NCBI GenBank assembly: GCA_034189125.1
Contig: JAXHVB010000044.1
Location: forward strand, 1 to 17,369
Origin: UBA5862 sp002408105
GTDB taxonomy: Bacteria > Pseudomonadota > Gammaproteobacteria > Pseudomonadales > UBA5862
Direction of reading: 5' to 3'
DNA: 17,369 nucleotides
Each line of letters begins with the position of its first letter. Within the stretch, counting starts at the first letter, position 1. Below the pieces are notes generated by a model. That model did no database searches and was not told the origin of the DNA. It worked only from the letters and a program-made list of their open reading frames with translations. The translations under genes were made by a program, and so were the position numbers. Positions 1-7,120 of the stretch are shown here, in pieces.

Positions 1-658
1 CAGCACCTGAACCTTGGCCACCCAGCAACTCTGCCTCCACTTGGTCGAACTGGACCTCAGCCAACTTGCGGTGCAGCTCGATCGTTTTGATCGACTGGCG
101 TTTGATCCCCGGCTGGTCAAGACGAACGATGTACAGCGACAGTGCGCCCCGTTCGTCTTGGGCGCTGACCACCGCAAAGTCCGCGATCTCAGCGTCCATT
201 ACTGGCACCTTGGTGCCCGTCAGCTTGCCGTTTTTGACCTGCGCCTGCATGCCGGCCGCATCGTGACGACCGTTGGCCTCGAAATAGGCGATGGTGCCAA
301 TCAGTTCGCCGCTGGCAAGCCCTGGCAGATGCGCCTGCTTCTGGGTTTCGCTGCCGGCCAGCATGATGGCCTCTGCGGCCCCACTGATGGACGCCGTATA
401 GGGTGTGTGCGCCAAACAGTATCCGAGTTCTTCGGCGACGACGACTTGGTTCAGGGCGCCCATGCCCGCCCCGCCAAACTCCTCAGGGATTCCAATGCCG
501 AGGTAGCCGTTCTCGGCCATGAGCCCCCAGAGCTCTGCATCATGGGTGCTCCCAGCCTCCATGTGCTTATGAAACGCCTCCAGCGTCGCCTTGTCCGCGA
601 GCAGCTTTCGGGCCGCGTCGCGCAGGGCATCTTGGTCTTCGTCAAAGAGAAAATTCAT
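1..658 (-). CDS. Acyl-CoA dehydrogenase family protein, N-terminal part (cut by window edge)
   Basis: I translated this on the minus strand from the ATG at 658; it stays open for 219 residues to base 1, so the C-terminal half lies outside the window. The start is preceded by a GAGGGAG ribosome site. The N-terminal helical domain reads MNFLFDEDQDALRDAARKLL, followed by IPEEFGGAG (about residues 58-66) and LASGELIG (about 115-122), all typical of flavin-dependent acyl-CoA dehydrogenases, which oxidise acyl-CoA to 2-enoyl-CoA. At the place where catalytic members carry EPGAGSD after the first beta strands, this one has YFEANGRHDA. It therefore resembles the degenerate beta-type subunit of heteromeric dehydrogenases, like the gene at 6012-7103. 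Its catalytic C-terminus is not visible, so activity cannot be judged. The family call is firm; the subunit role is inference. Confidence 0.9.
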   Translation of the reverse strand, partial: MNFLFDEDQDALRDAARKLLADKATLEAFHKHMEAGSTHDAELWGLMAENGYLGIGIPEEFGGAGMGALNQVVVAEELGYCLAHTPYTASISGAAEAIMLAGSETQKQAHLPGLASGELIGTIAYFEANGRHDAAGMQAQVKNGKLTGTKVPVMDAEIADFAVVSAQDERGALSLYIVRLDQPGIKRQSIKTIELHRKLAEVQFDQVEAELLGGQGSGA

Positions 659-743
659 TGCTCCCTCACTTTCCGATGGTGGGTTGTTATCAATGAGAGC
701 CAGTGGCACTCCGCGGCGGGTCCGGGTGGCCACACAACCCCGT

Positions 744-765
744 GAACTGACCTTCCGGTCAGTTC
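744..765. promoter_or_regulatory. Perfect inverted repeat, candidate TetR-type operator
   Basis: The arms GAACTGACC (744-752) and GGTCAGTTC (757-765) are perfect reverse complements separated by TTCC. The repeat lies 86 bases upstream of the acyl-CoA dehydrogenase start at 658 and 48 bases beyond the ppx stop, a sensible place for an operator. There is no T-tract on either side, so it is unlikely to be an intrinsic terminator. TetR-family repressors often bind palindromes of this size near fatty acyl-CoA genes. No regulator gene is visible in the window, so this assignment is inference. Confidence 0.5.
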
Positions 766-812
766 GGGACAGGTTAACCAATATCGGGGGCGCGGAGAAC
801 CGGCCGCTGCAC

Positions 813-845
813 TCAGCCGGAGATGCTCAGCGCTAATCCGGCTGA
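813..845. repeat. 9-bp inverted repeat at the 3' end of ppx
   Basis: TCAGCCGGA (813-821) and TCCGGCTGA (837-845) are perfect reverse complements around a 15-base spacer. The outer end of one arm is the ppx stop codon itself. On the minus transcript this would fold into a GC-rich stem-loop covering the last codons. No T-run follows, so it is not a classical intrinsic terminator. It could mark the 3' end of the lpxL-to-ppx transcript or be incidental coding sequence. Confidence 0.5.
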
Positions 846-2339
846 TTCGAGTACCTCCGCCTCGCGCTCAAGGTCAGCGGCGGTGAGGGGGTGGGCCAGC
901 AGCCAGCCTTCGGGAAACTGAACCAACAGGCGTTCCGCGTCTGCTCGAGCCAACACCGCTGGAACCGGATGCGCGCCGCGGGTGTGGTGCAACAAGACTG
1001 CCAGGCGCAGCAGCACGGTCAGCCTGCGCACCACGGTAGCATCGCCTTTCAGCACCTCGAACTCCTCTGCACGCGGGAAACGGCGCCGATGGCCCTGGAT
1101 CAGAATCGCCAGGGCAGACTGGGTTTGTCGAGTGAACCCTAGGAGGTCTGCGCGACCGACGATGTACGCACCGTGCCGGTGGTACTGGGAGTGGGAAATC
1201 GACAGGCCGATCTCGTGCAGATCCGCAGCCCAGGCGAGCCAGCGCCGAGGACGCCCTCCGTCGAGCGCCCAGCCGGGAGCGATCTGGTCGAACAAGGTCA
1301 GGGCAGTGGACTCGACCCGCCGCGCCTGCATGCGGTCGACGTGGAAGCGCCGCATCAACCCATCGATGGTGCGGCGCCGGACATCCTCATGGGCCGAGCG
1401 GCCGATCAGATCCCACAGGATGCCCTCGCGCAGGGCACCCTCCGAATACCGCATTTGGGTGAGGCCAAGGGTCTCGAACACCGCGCTCAGGATCGCGACC
1501 CCCGCGGGGAAGATACCGGCGCGGGCGTTGCTGAGGCCCCGCACATTCAGCTTTTCAATGCGCTCGAAACCCAACAGTTGGTCGCGCAGCGCATGGAGTC
1601 CTTCCAATGTCACGCTGTCCGTGCTCCAACCGTTCTGAATCAATACCCGCTGGACCGCACGAACAGTGCCTGAGCTGCCCACCACATCGATCCAGGGGTA
1701 TTCCTGCAGGGCCTCCTGTACAGGGGCCAGTTCGCTGCTGGCGCTGAGTACCGCGCGCTCGAACCCTTTTCGGGTCAGCTTTCCAGCGGGAAAAAACCGC
1801 TCCGAATAGCTGACTGCACCGATCGACAGACTTTCCAGCACCAGGGGCTCAAACCGCTCGCCAACGATGAGCTCGGTGCTGCCTCCACCAATGTCGACCA
1901 CCAGCCTGCCATGATCGTCGTCCGCGAGTGTGTGGGCGACTCCGAGGTAAATCAGCCGTGCTTCCTCGACACCGGAGATGACTTCGATCGGGTAACCCAG
2001 CACGGCTTCGGCCCGGGCGATGAAACTGTCCGCGTTCACCGCCACACGCAGCGTATTGGTGGCACGCACCGCCACGCTGTCCTGGGGCATGCCGTGTAGG
2101 CGTTGCGCGAACATGCGCAGACATTGTAGGCCCCGCTGCTGCGCGGCCTCGTGCAGGTAGGCATCTTGGTCCAGCCCGGCGGCAAGGCGAACCTTTTCGC
2201 GGAACTTCTGCAGCGGTCGGACCTCGTTGCCGTGCAACTCGCCGATCAGCAGGTGAAAACTGTTGCTGCCAAGGTCTACGGCCGCAAACCGGGGAGGGGC
2301 CTGCAGCAATTCGCCCTGGGCGGGCTCACCGTCGGACAT
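813..2339 (-). CDS. ppx: Exopolyphosphatase / pppGpp phosphohydrolase (Ppx/GppA family)
   Basis: A 508-residue member of the Ppx/GppA family, which removes phosphate from polyphosphate ends and/or converts pppGpp to ppGpp in the cytoplasm. Visible motifs are the first phosphate-binding loop VDLGSNSFHLLIGE (about 21-34), the SGVEEAR segment with the probable catalytic Glu (about 125), and the second phosphate loop DIGGGSTELIVG (149-160). A C-terminal HD-like region contains ADLHEIG and H-x-YHRHGAYI. The length is close to E. coli Ppx (513). I chose the ATG at 2339; an upstream in-frame TTG at 2387 would add 16 residues not expected in the family and lies within a probable promoter. It follows murB by 74 bases. 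No ppk is next to it, unlike E. coli. Ppx and GppA cannot be told apart with certainty by eye. Confidence 0.93.
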   Translation of the reverse strand: MSDGEPAQGELLQAPPRFAAVDLGSNSFHLLIGELHGNEVRPLQKFREKVRLAAGLDQDAYLHEAAQQRGLQCLRMFAQRLHGMPQDSVAVRATNTLRVAVNADSFIARAEAVLGYPIEVISGVEEARLIYLGVAHTLADDDHGRLVVDIGGGSTELIVGERFEPLVLESLSIGAVSYSERFFPAGKLTRKGFERAVLSASSELAPVQEALQEYPWIDVVGSSGTVRAVQRVLIQNGWSTDSVTLEGLHALRDQLLGFERIEKLNVRGLSNARAGIFPAGVAILSAVFETLGLTQMRYSEGALREGILWDLIGRSAHEDVRRRTIDGLMRRFHVDRMQARRVESTALTLFDQIAPGWALDGGRPRRWLAWAADLHEIGLSISHSQYHRHGAYIVGRADLLGFTRQTQSALAILIQGHRRRFPRAEEFEVLKGDATVVRRLTVLLRLAVLLHHTRGAHPVPAVLARADAERLLVQFPEGWLLAHPLTAADLEREAEVLESAGLALSISG

Positions 2340-2377
2340 GCTACTGCTCGCCGTTGGGGGACGTAGGAACGGGCGCG

Positions 2378-2386
2378 ATTGTAACA
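2378..2386 (-). promoter_or_regulatory. Possible extended -10 promoter for ppx
   Basis: On the minus strand the murB-ppx gap contains TGT immediately followed by TACAAT, an extended -10 element with five of six consensus bases. It ends 38 bases before the ppx ATG. I see no good -35 hexamer, which extended -10 promoters can do without. It would let ppx be expressed apart from the envelope genes upstream. Confidence 0.4.
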
Positions 2387-2413
2387 AACCCCAGCATCAC
2401 CCACCCGCCGCAG

Positions 2414-3439
2414 TCAGACCGGATAGACGCGCGGCTCAATCTCAAGCGCAACGCCAAAGTGGTGCAGCACATCCGCCTGGATTCGCTGGGCGAACTCCAG
2501 CAGCTGCGCCCCAGTGCCACCGCCGTGGTGGACAAGCACCAGTGCCTGATGTTCATGGACCCCAAATGCACCGCAGCGCCGGCCCTTCCAGCCCAGGGCG
2601 TCGATCATCCAGCCCGCCGCCAGCTTGCGGTGGCCAGCAGCTTCGGGGTAGCTGACCAGGCCCGGAAAGCGGGCCTCCAGTGCACGCCAAGAGACCGCAT
2701 CGATGACGGGATTGTGAAAGAAGCTGCCCACATTCGGCAGGCCTGTCGGATCCGGCAGCTTGCGGCGACGGACGGCCAGGACCGCCTCACGCACTGCCCT
2801 CGCACTGGGCTTGGCCCCTGCCGCCACCAACTCGGCCTGAATTTCAGGGTGGTCAAGCGGCGCCGGATTGCCGGTACGCAACCGCAGCACCACCCGGGTG
2901 ATCACCCAAGCGTCCGCTTCATCCTGTTTGAAACGGCTGGTGCGGTAGCCAAATCTGCAATCCTGAGCGGAAAAGCAATGGGTTTTCCCGCTGCGCCGGT
3001 CCACCGCGTACACGGCCTCCACCAGGCTGCCAACCTCGGCGCCATACGCGCCGATGTTCTGCATGGGCGCAGCGCCGACAGTACCTGGAATACCGCTGAG
3101 GCATTCCAGGCCGGTCAAGCCGCGCTTGAGGGTCTCTGCGACCAGGGCATCCCATGTGTGGCCCGCCTGCACCTCCGCTCGCACACCGCGGCCGGCTGAC
3201 TCGAAGCGCACACCCGCTGCACCCAACTGTACCGTGAGGCCGGGCCAATCCGCCCGCGGCACCAGATTGCTCCCGCCGCCAAGGATCCAGGTTGGCAGCT
3301 GGCGGCGACGGGCCCAGGCCATTGCCTCTGGCACTGCCCCGACGTCGGCAAGTCGGACGAAATACTGCGCCCGCACGGGCAGGCGCAAGCTGTTGCAGGC
3401 GGACAGGTCTACCTGCTCCCTGGGCGTCTGCGCGCACAT
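2414..3439 (-). CDS. murB: UDP-N-acetylenolpyruvoylglucosamine reductase MurB
   Basis: MurB reduces UDP-GlcNAc-enolpyruvate to UDP-MurNAc with NADPH and FAD, the second committed step of peptidoglycan synthesis in the cytoplasm. The 341-residue product matches the E. coli-type enzyme (342). Seen in order: FAD-binding ILGGGSNLV (52-60), SGIPGTVGAAPMQNIGAYG (115-133), the CRFGYRTSRFK segment (161-171), PNVGSFFHNP (235-244) with the proton-donating Ser near 239, and the C-terminal LEIEPRVYP with the probable catalytic Glu near 335. I chose the ATG at 3439 because the protein then starts like other MurBs. A GTG at 3508 would overlap the upstream gene and add 23 unrelated residues. No strong ribosome site is visible. 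It lies 28 bases after the M48 protease gene, so co-transcription is likely. Confidence 0.96.
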   Translation of the reverse strand: MCAQTPREQVDLSACNSLRLPVRAQYFVRLADVGAVPEAMAWARRRQLPTWILGGGSNLVPRADWPGLTVQLGAAGVRFESAGRGVRAEVQAGHTWDALVAETLKRGLTGLECLSGIPGTVGAAPMQNIGAYGAEVGSLVEAVYAVDRRSGKTHCFSAQDCRFGYRTSRFKQDEADAWVITRVVLRLRTGNPAPLDHPEIQAELVAAGAKPSARAVREAVLAVRRRKLPDPTGLPNVGSFFHNPVIDAVSWRALEARFPGLVSYPEAAGHRKLAAGWMIDALGWKGRRCGAFGVHEHQALVLVHHGGGTGAQLLEFAQRIQADVLHHFGVALEIEPRVYPV

Positions 3440-3467
3440 CAGCGGAAACGATCGCGCCGGCGGCTGT

Positions 3468-4970
3468 TCAACGCACGACCTTGAGCCACTGGCCGGATTC
3501 TGGATCACCCTGGGGATAGTGTTGGTTCAGCAAGCGCAGCTGGGACTCAACCAATCCAGTGAGTGGGGAGCGCTCGGCCAATGCAGCGTAGGTCGTGCCG
3601 GCTTCGGCACGGACCAGGGCAATCCGCAGTGGCTGGGCCGCAGCCCGTTCCTCGTCGGTGAGGCGATGCAGAGAACGCGCCGCATCCAAGAAGGCGGGTT
3701 CAAAGTTCGCCAATGCATTGGTGTCCCGCACAAGCCCGACAAATAGGTAGGCCGTCTGATCGACGTACAGCACACTCACGCGCGCGAGCTGTTCCCCCTG
3801 ACCGGTCCGAACCCGCGCCCGACCTGTGTACCCAGGCAGGTCACCCTGCAGCTCCGTCCCAGCCGTTACCTGCAACCCCAGACGCTCGGTCAGAAAACGT
3901 TCAGGGGGAATCTTGCGGTTGATGTCGTCGGCCAGCATGACCAAAGTCGCCTCTCCGCCTGGATGCGCCGAAACCACCTGCTGGGGCTGATTCGAAAGGT
4001 GCCAGTGTTCAGGGAAAGTGACCGCGATGCCAAGCTGTTCATGGAAAAAGCGGTTGCCCCGGCGAACGCCCTGAGCCGGACTGTCACCGAAAACCATGCC
4101 ATCGATTTTTTTGAGGTACGCCCCACGGCGTTCGTCTGCCTCGATTCCGGCATACAGGGGCAGCGCCTCGGACACCACCTCCTGCAAACGCCGGTCGTTG
4201 TCCGGGTGGGTCGCGAACAACCCATGGTAAGTTTGGATGCGCTGTCCGGATTGTTCGGCGACTTCTGCGGCGTAGGCTTCCTGGGCTTTCAGAACCCGCA
4301 GCACACCCAGCATGCTCTGTGGCGGATAGCCAGTGCGGGCCAGGTACTCGGCCCCCAGCCGGTCCGATTCAAGCTCGTGTTCCCGTCCATACCCACTGAG
4401 AATCGCCTGAGACAGGACCGAGTAGAGTTGCTCGGCGGCGCCGGCACGCAGCTCAGGCAACAGGATTTGGGCCACCACCATTCCTGCCCCTGCGACCTGC
4501 GCCGCGCTTTGTTGGCGCACACCGTGCCGGGCGGTGACGTGACCGATTTCATGGCCCAGCACCGCTGCCAGCTCGGCTTCAGAGTCGAGGTATGCCATGA
4601 GCCCACGGGTGATGTAGATGTACCCACCGGGGAGCGCGAAGGCGTTTACGTCGGTTGAATCCAACACCGTGAAGCGGTACACGAGCTCCGAACGGTGGCT
4701 GTTCTCCGCCAACCGGGTACCGACCTGCTGTACGTAGCTCTGCAACGCCTCATCTGCGTAGCGCCCGTACTGCTGGAGTATCTTGGGGTGGTATTGGCGG
4801 CCCACCGAAATTTCCTCGGACTCGCTCATCAGCACCAGGTTTTGCTGGCCTGTGACCGGGTTGACCGCGCAACCGGCAAACAGCATCCCAGCCAAGCAGA
4901 AACCCAGTGTCGCCAGCACTAGGCCCCGCCCTGGGTACAGGTCAGACACGGTTCGCTGCAAGGCCCGCAT
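3468..4970 (-). CDS. M48-family zinc metalloprotease, predicted lipoprotein
   Basis: A 500-residue periplasmic protease of the M48 family (relatives BepA, LoiP, YcaL). The N-terminus has a hydrophobic signal (about 16-33) ending in LFAGC, a lipobox-like site with Cys34, so it is probably a lipoprotein. The zinc motif HEIGH is at 140-144 and the second metal-ligand region ELESDRLG at 199-206, followed by the family's ATHPDNDRR (253-261). The C-terminus lacks the TPR repeats expected of BepA. Instead, a domain from about 300 carries FPEHW, and the last ~55 residues (AGTTYAALAE, LRLLNQ, SGQWLKVV) resemble a degenerate LysM module. It starts 5 bases after the acyltransferase stop and probably depends on translational coupling, since the ribosome site is weak. 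Context suggests envelope quality control. The exact subfamily is uncertain. Confidence 0.92.
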   Translation of the reverse strand: MRALQRTVSDLYPGRGLVLATLGFCLAGMLFAGCAVNPVTGQQNLVLMSESEEISVGRQYHPKILQQYGRYADEALQSYVQQVGTRLAENSHRSELVYRFTVLDSTDVNAFALPGGYIYITRGLMAYLDSEAELAAVLGHEIGHVTARHGVRQQSAAQVAGAGMVVAQILLPELRAGAAEQLYSVLSQAILSGYGREHELESDRLGAEYLARTGYPPQSMLGVLRVLKAQEAYAAEVAEQSGQRIQTYHGLFATHPDNDRRLQEVVSEALPLYAGIEADERRGAYLKKIDGMVFGDSPAQGVRRGNRFFHEQLGIAVTFPEHWHLSNQPQQVVSAHPGGEATLVMLADDINRKIPPERFLTERLGLQVTAGTELQGDLPGYTGRARVRTGQGEQLARVSVLYVDQTAYLFVGLVRDTNALANFEPAFLDAARSLHRLTDEERAAAQPLRIALVRAEAGTTYAALAERSPLTGLVESQLRLLNQHYPQGDPESGQWLKVVR

Positions 4971-4975
4971 TCGGA

Positions 4976-5899
4976 TCAGCCGTACACCGGGGGTTCACCC
5001 GGCGGCCGCGTCTTGAAGCGTTTGTGGATCCACAAATACTGTTCAGGATGGGCGCGAATCACCGACTCAAAATGGGCATTGATGCGCAGGGTGTCCGCAT
5101 AGTCGTCACCACTCGGAAAGTTGTCCAACGCCGGTGCGATACTGACATGGTGGCCCCGCCCGTCCGGCGAGCGAGTGAAAGCGAGCAGCAGCACCGGACA
5201 GCCAATTTCTCGGGCGTAGTCGGAAACGTTCGGGATGGTCGCGGTCGGGACGCCAAAAAACGGCACGAAGAGGCTGCGTTTGGGGCCGAAATCTTGGTCT
5301 GGCACCACGGCGACAAAGTGTCCCGCCTGGCCGCGGGACAGCAGTTCACGGACCTGTTTGTGCGGGATCAAATGCACATTGTGACGCAGACGCTGGCGCT
5401 TGCTGACTTCCTCGAAAACCCGGTTTTTCTGCACCTTATACAGCGCATGGAAATGTCCGTAGCGCCCGACAATCCGGGCCGTGAGGTCAATGGCCAGGAA
5501 GTGAAATGCCACCAAGAGTACGCCTTGTCCACCTGCCTGGGCCGCCTTGAGGTGCTCCAGCCCCTTAACCTTGGCGATCTTCTCGATGCGCGCATCGCTC
5601 GCCCACCAGGCGTAGCCGGTTTCAGTCAAGGTGATGCCCAATTGCTCGAAATGCCGGCGAATCAATGCCTCGCGTTCGGGACAAGACAACTCCGGGAAAC
5701 AAAGCGCCAGGTTGCGCCGCGCGACCTCGATCCGGGAACCACCGACCAGCATCAGTGCCCGTCCAATGCCCCTGCCAATCTGATACAGCCACGCATAGGG
5801 AAGGTGAGCGGACAGGCGCCACAGCCCGATCACCAGCCAACTTGGCCAATGGCGGGGGTGGTACAGTGAGGGATCGATGGGTTCAGACACGTTCGGCAC
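4976..5899 (-). CDS. lpxL: Lipid A biosynthesis acyltransferase (LpxL/HtrB family)
   Basis: A 307-residue inner-membrane enzyme that transfers a secondary acyl chain from acyl-ACP to Kdo-lipid IVA. A hydrophobic N-terminal segment (about 18-52) anchors it. The catalytic H-x4-D motif is HFLAID at 133-138, almost the same position as His132/Glu137 of E. coli LpxL. It is followed by DQDFGPKRSLFVPFFG (201-216) and, near the C-terminus, QYLWIHKRFKTRPPGE, both hallmarks of the family. The start is a GTG at 5899; no in-frame ATG lies near it, and a second GTG three codons later is an alternative. An AAGGA sequence lies 13 bases upstream, which is rather far. It is the first gene of the block with the M48 protease, murB and ppx. 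LpxL cannot be separated from the paralogues LpxM/LpxP on sight. Confidence 0.93.
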   Translation of the reverse strand: MPNVSEPIDPSLYHPRHWPSWLVIGLWRLSAHLPYAWLYQIGRGIGRALMLVGGSRIEVARRNLALCFPELSCPEREALIRRHFEQLGITLTETGYAWWASDARIEKIAKVKGLEHLKAAQAGGQGVLLVAFHFLAIDLTARIVGRYGHFHALYKVQKNRVFEEVSKRQRLRHNVHLIPHKQVRELLSRGQAGHFVAVVPDQDFGPKRSLFVPFFGVPTATIPNVSDYAREIGCPVLLLAFTRSPDGRGHHVSIAPALDNFPSGDDYADTLRINAHFESVIRAHPEQYLWIHKRFKTRPPGEPPVYG

Positions 5900-5930
5900 A
5901 CACGCAAAGAGGTCCTTCGGGCGAGGCGGA

Positions 5931-5936
5931 ATTGTA
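5931..5936 (-). promoter_or_regulatory. Possible -10 element for the lpxL block
   Basis: The minus strand reads TACAAT here, 31 bases before the lpxL GTG and immediately downstream of the terminator hairpin. Any -35 would fall inside the hairpin, and no good hexamer is seen at 16-18 bases spacing. It is weak evidence, but a promoter must lie very near here if the terminator is efficient. Confidence 0.3.
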
Positions 5937-5943
5937 GCGGCAA

Positions 5944-5977
5944 AAAAGGGCGGTGGGTTTCAGCCCACCGCCCTTTT
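5944..5977 (-). terminator. Strong intrinsic terminator of the acyl-CoA dehydrogenase operon
   Basis: The arms GGGCGGTGGG (5948-5957) and CCCACCGCCC (5964-5973) are perfect, with a 6-base loop. Flanking A and T residues extend the stem to 14 bp. On the minus strand the stem is followed by six Ts (complement of 5942-5947), and it begins 34 bases after the stop at 6012. On the plus strand TTTTCTT follows, so it could work in both directions, but no plus-strand gene ends here. Confidence 0.92.
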
Positions 5978-6011
5978 CTTGGAGCCCGCGATGGGGTCGT
6001 CGGTGCCGTCG

Positions 6012-7103
6012 TCAGGCTGCCAGCCCCTGCAGGGCGGCCGCCTGTGCCCGCACCGCTTCGGGACCACCGAGTACCTGGCGATTGTACCCGATGCGCTTGA
6101 ACCAGTAGTGCAGGCCGAGCAAATCGGTGAAGCCCATGCCCCCATGGCCCAAGGTCGCCTTGTTGGCAACCTCGGTGCATACTTCCGCCAGGTGCGCCTT
6201 GGCATGGCAGGCCATCACGGAAGCATCCGCCGGAATCGCGCTCTGGCAATGCGCCGCGTACCACACCAACGAACGCGCCGGTTCAACGTCTGCGGCCATC
6301 TCGGCGCACATGTGCTTGTAGCCCTGAAACGACCCAATCACACGCTTGAACTGCTGACGCTCCAAGGAATAGGCCACGGTCTTTTCAATCATGTGCTGGG
6401 CCGCACCCAGGTTGTCCGCCGCCAATGCCACCCGGCCCATGTCCAAGGCTTTTTGAATGGCCCCGGCGGCATTGCCTTCGCCACCAAGCAGTTCGCACGC
6501 CGACCCGTCGAGTTGCACCTCTGCAAAAACGCGGGTGCGATCAATCCCATTGAGCGGAGTGATTTCGACGCCGTTCGCACGCGCATCCACGAGCGCCAGG
6601 GTATTTGCGCCAACGGCAAGAAGCAGGTGATCGGCGCTTTGCGCATCCAGGACAAACAGCGCCTTTCCGCTGAGTTTTCCGCTTTGCAACTTCAACTCGG
6701 CGCCTTCCCGTGCACCCACCACTTCGGCCAAACCAACACCGATCCTCACGTCACCTGTTGCGATTCTTGCCAACCAATCCGACTGTTGTTCTGGGCTTGC
6801 AGCCTCGCGAATGGCCACCGGAGCCATCATGGCGGTGGCCGCGAAAGGCGCTGGAACCACGCCCCAACCCAGGCATTCTTGCACCAACGCAGCTTCAAAC
6901 CCCCCCAATCCGGCTCCGCCCTGCTCTTCCGGAACCAGCACCGCTGTGACACCCAGTTCCACCAGTCCGTTCCAGATCTGCGTGTCGAAACCGGTGCGGG
7001 TCTCGGCGATTTCTCGGACACGATCCAGTGGCACCTGAGCTTCCACGAATCGCTTGACGGACTCTTGCAGCATTTTCTGTTCGTCTGACAGCCCAAATTC
7101 CAT
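6012..7103 (-). CDS. Acyl-CoA dehydrogenase, small (beta-like) subunit
   Basis: A 363-residue acyl-CoA dehydrogenase-fold protein. The start is the ATG at 7103, preceded by AGGAGA at good spacing, 17 bases after the partner gene's stop. Family signs are MEFGLSDEQKML at the start, VPEEQGGAGLG (58-68), RQQFKRVIGSFQGYKH (249-264) and LGHGGMGFT (318-326). Several catalytic features are missing. The EPGAGSD FAD-loop motif is replaced by AEVVGAREG (126-134), the isovaleryl-type Glu position is Gly223 (LDMGRV), and the medium-chain-type Glu position reads VLGGP (344-348). This pattern is known from non-catalytic partners in alpha2beta2 enzymes such as the mycobacterial steroid dehydrogenases. A role with the gene at 7121-8326 is inferred from this and from the tight linkage. 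The substrate is unknown. Confidence 0.9.
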   Translation of the reverse strand: MEFGLSDEQKMLQESVKRFVEAQVPLDRVREIAETRTGFDTQIWNGLVELGVTAVLVPEEQGGAGLGGFEAALVQECLGWGVVPAPFAATAMMAPVAIREAASPEQQSDWLARIATGDVRIGVGLAEVVGAREGAELKLQSGKLSGKALFVLDAQSADHLLLAVGANTLALVDARANGVEITPLNGIDRTRVFAEVQLDGSACELLGGEGNAAGAIQKALDMGRVALAADNLGAAQHMIEKTVAYSLERQQFKRVIGSFQGYKHMCAEMAADVEPARSLVWYAAHCQSAIPADASVMACHAKAHLAEVCTEVANKATLGHGGMGFTDLLGLHYWFKRIGYNRQVLGGPEAVRAQAAALQGLAA

Positions 7104-7120
7104 AAGCGCTTCTCCTGTGA

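Noticed and set aside
14..745. A 243-codon plus-strand frame at the left edge
   Set aside because: The opposite strand encodes a continuous acyl-CoA dehydrogenase with a good ribosome site; the plus frame is its shadow and runs into the palindrome at 744.
3440..3508. Longer MurB start (GTG at 3508)
   Set aside because: It would overlap the 3' end of the M48 gene and add 23 residues not seen in MurB proteins; the ATG at 3439 gives the usual length.
4907..5869. A 320-codon plus-strand frame
   Set aside because: It lies antisense to the lpxL-like gene, whose catalytic motifs are unmistakable. The translation has no recognisable domain.
5877..7088. A 403-codon open frame on the plus strand
   Set aside because: It is antisense to the clear acyl-CoA dehydrogenase gene, has no family motif or ribosome site, and runs through the terminator hairpin. 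High GC content leaves long open antisense frames throughout this window.
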